A stretch of 48,564 nucleotides of DNA. Source: Aureococcus anophagefferens (Eukaryota; Sar; Pelagophyceae; Pelagomonadales; Pelagomonadaceae). The stretch covers positions 376,706-425,269 of the forward strand of contig NW_008705562.1 of assembly GCF_000186865.1 (NCBI RefSeq), in the 5' to 3' direction. The notes under the pieces are model-generated. The model searched no databases. It saw nothing but the letters and a program-made list of their open reading frames with translations, and was not told the origin of the DNA. Shown piece by piece: positions 47,280-48,564 of the stretch (position 1 is the stretch's first letter; each line of letters opens with the position of its first letter). The position numbers and the translations under genes are program-made.

Positions 47280-48564
47280 CTAGCCGAGGGTCGCGGCGAC
47301 GGCGAAGCAGGACGTCGACGTGATCGGGTCGCGGACGAAGCAGCGGCGCATGTGGAGCGTGCGGCCGCGCGCGAGGTGGAACGAGTAGGGCGAGAGCCAG
47401 CCGCCCGTGACGGTGCCCGCGCGCTGCGCCGCGGCGGAGACGCGCGTCGACTCGCCGTCGACGCGGAGGAGCGTCTGCGCGAGGTCGAGGGGCGAGTTGT
47501 GGGCGACGATCTCCAAAAGCGCGGCCGCGACGGACGGCCGCCCGGGCACGGCGTCCGCGTCGACCGTGCTCGCCCAGCCGTCGTCCCGGGCGTGGACTTG
47601 CGGGGCCCCGGCGCCGCGCACGAGGCACTCGCAGCACGCGCGCGCCCAGCGCGGCACGAACGACGCGGTCCGCGGCTCGAACGCGTAGCGGCGCCACGCG
47701 CGCGTGCAGAACGTCGCGTTCGCCGCCTGGCCAAAGTCGGCGAGGAAGTTCGCGAAGAGCGCCTCGGAAGAGCCCGCGCCCGTGGCCGCGAGGCGCCGCT
47801 GCGGCCGGGGCGCCGCGGCGGGGCCGGCGGCGACCTTCGCGCGGACGTGCGCCTCGAGCCAGCCAAGCACCTCGAGCGCGAGCGGGCCGCCGCAGATACC
47901 CGCCGTGCTCCGGCAGGCGTCCAGGACCTCGGCCAGCGTGAGCACGCCCGCGCCGAGCGGCGCGCACGGCGCGCCGCCGCCGACGCGCGCCGCGGCCACG
48001 AGGAGCGCCTCGCAGCGCGCCGACAGGTCGCGCGCGTCGTCGCCGCCGAGGCCCAGGGCCGTCCGCTCCACGAAGGCGCGCAGGAGCGTCGCGAAGGGCG
48101 ACGGCGGCGGCCCCTTGTCCCCCTCGTCGTCGCTCGACATCGAGCTCACGGTCTCCGCGGACGAAGACGACGACGACCGCGCGTAGCCCGCGTCGCGGCC
48201 CCGGTGCTCCCAGGCGGCGGCGCCGCCGAACTGGAGGCCCAGGCGCCAGCCGCACTGGATCAACGCCTCGCGCCGCGCGGCGGCCGAGCCCCGGCGCGCC
48301 GCGCACGCGGCCGCGGCCGCGCGCGCGCCGCCGCGGGCCTCCGCCGTCGCGACCGCTCCCAAGATCCGCAGGAAGCGCTCGCCCCAGACGCGGTGCCCCA
48401 AGACGTCGTCCGCCGAGGCCCAGGCGACGAAGGGCAGCAGGGCCATGCCCTCGGCGGCGGCCCGCCAGGCGTCGAGGGCCGCCTCGACGACCGACGCGGG
48501 CACGCCCGCGCCCAGCGCCGCCGCCCGGGCGCCGTCGGCCGCGCGCCCGAGGCGCCGCGCGTTC
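47280..48564 (-). CDS. Unrecognised Ala-rich protein, 5' end beyond the window
   Basis: The frame is open from the stop at 47280 to the window edge (at least 427 residues). The N-terminal part is helical and Ala/Arg-rich, with a Ser run (ARSSSSSSAETVSSMSSDDEG) as linker. The C-terminal half has several Cys and aromatic residues (FANFLADFGQAANATFCTRAW, RWARACCECLVRG) and ends HLARGRTLHMRRCFVRDPIT... I see no known motif or membrane segment. The GTG at 48501-48503 is not a credible start. It is convergent with the phosphatase gene; the 84 bp between contain a G run. Confidence 0.6.
   Translation of the reverse strand, partial: NARRLGRAADGARAAALGAGVPASVVEAALDAWRAAAEGMALLPFVAWASADDVLGHRVWGERFLRILGAVATAEARGGARAAAAACAARRGSAAARREALIQCGWRLGLQFGGAAAWEHRGRDAGYARSSSSSSAETVSSMSSDDEGDKGPPPSPFATLLRAFVERTALGLGGDDARDLSARCEALLVAAARVGGGAPCAPLGAGVLTLAEVLDACRSTAGICGGPLALEVLGWLEAHVRAKVAAGPAAAPRPQRRLAATGAGSSEALFANFLADFGQAANATFCTRAWRRYAFEPRTASFVPRWARACCECLVRGAGAPQVHARDDGWASTVDADAVPGRPSVAAALLEIVAHNSPLDLAQTLLRVDGESTRVSAAAQRAGTVTGGWLSPYSFHLARGRTLHMRRCFVRDPITSTSCFAVAATLG

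Noticed and set aside
1..48564. tRNA or rRNA genes
   Set aside because: No cloverleaf-like or conserved rRNA segments were recognised by eye; a dedicated scan would be needed to exclude a tRNA.

Overview
This is a nuclear window from a GC-rich eukaryotic alga. The protein families (LRR/IQ, polycystin with Notch-type LNR, tandem MYND/Sel1 genes, PT-rich mucin-like ectodomains, GT8 enzymes) and above all the introns point to a stramenopile close to the pelagophyte Aureococcus. At least eleven introns here look like introner elements: short transposon-like insertions with terminal repeats of the form CTG...CAG, flanked by 8-bp target duplications whose first two bases (GT or GC) become the 5' splice site. 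The organism call is inference; intron structures are read directly from sequence and reading-frame continuity.

Layout. 2-262 (+) is the 3' end of an unknown gene, overlapping the stop of a 1790-residue LRR/IQ/EF-hand-like protein (259-5631, -). 5787-6675 (+) is a five-exon four-helix membrane protein. 7136-12395 (+) encodes a secretory protein with GT8, sulfotransferase and second GT8 domains, followed by a glycosylated ectodomain and a Pro/Thr-rich stalk; its 3' end is not obvious. 13204-19672 (+) is a large unrecognised membrane protein containing an exact 164-bp tandem array whose reading frame rotates. 20320-28754 (+) begins in a Pro/Thr-rich exon with no start codon, then encodes an ectodomain, a transmembrane helix, a GH71/99-like domain and a long disordered tail. 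The reading phases allow the 7.1-kb and 20.3-kb genes to be one 3831-residue gene with the 13.2-19.7 kb gene nested in a 7.9-kb intron; this is a hypothesis.

28819-29418 (-) is a GAF-domain protein. About 29.5-32.6 kb has no gene I can resolve. 32653-33609 (+) is a 2-oxoglutarate oxygenase-like protein with TPR-like repeats. 33681-40291 (-) is a tandem array of five MYND-RING-Sel1 genes, each with the same 16-bp upstream motif and separated by decaying copies of a short coding tail. 40503-45488 (-) is a polycystin-family channel with LNR domain and three introner introns. 45642-46214 (-) is a small His-run protein, 46434-47195 (+) a histidine phosphatase with signal peptide, and 47280-48564 (-) a partial unknown gene.

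How they may work together: the GT8-sulfotransferase-GT8 gene and the GH71/99-like gene suggest a locus for a sulfated glycan; the remaining genes (calcium/signalling, ubiquitin-like scaffolds) look unrelated. No RNA genes, CRISPR arrays or autonomous transposase were seen.
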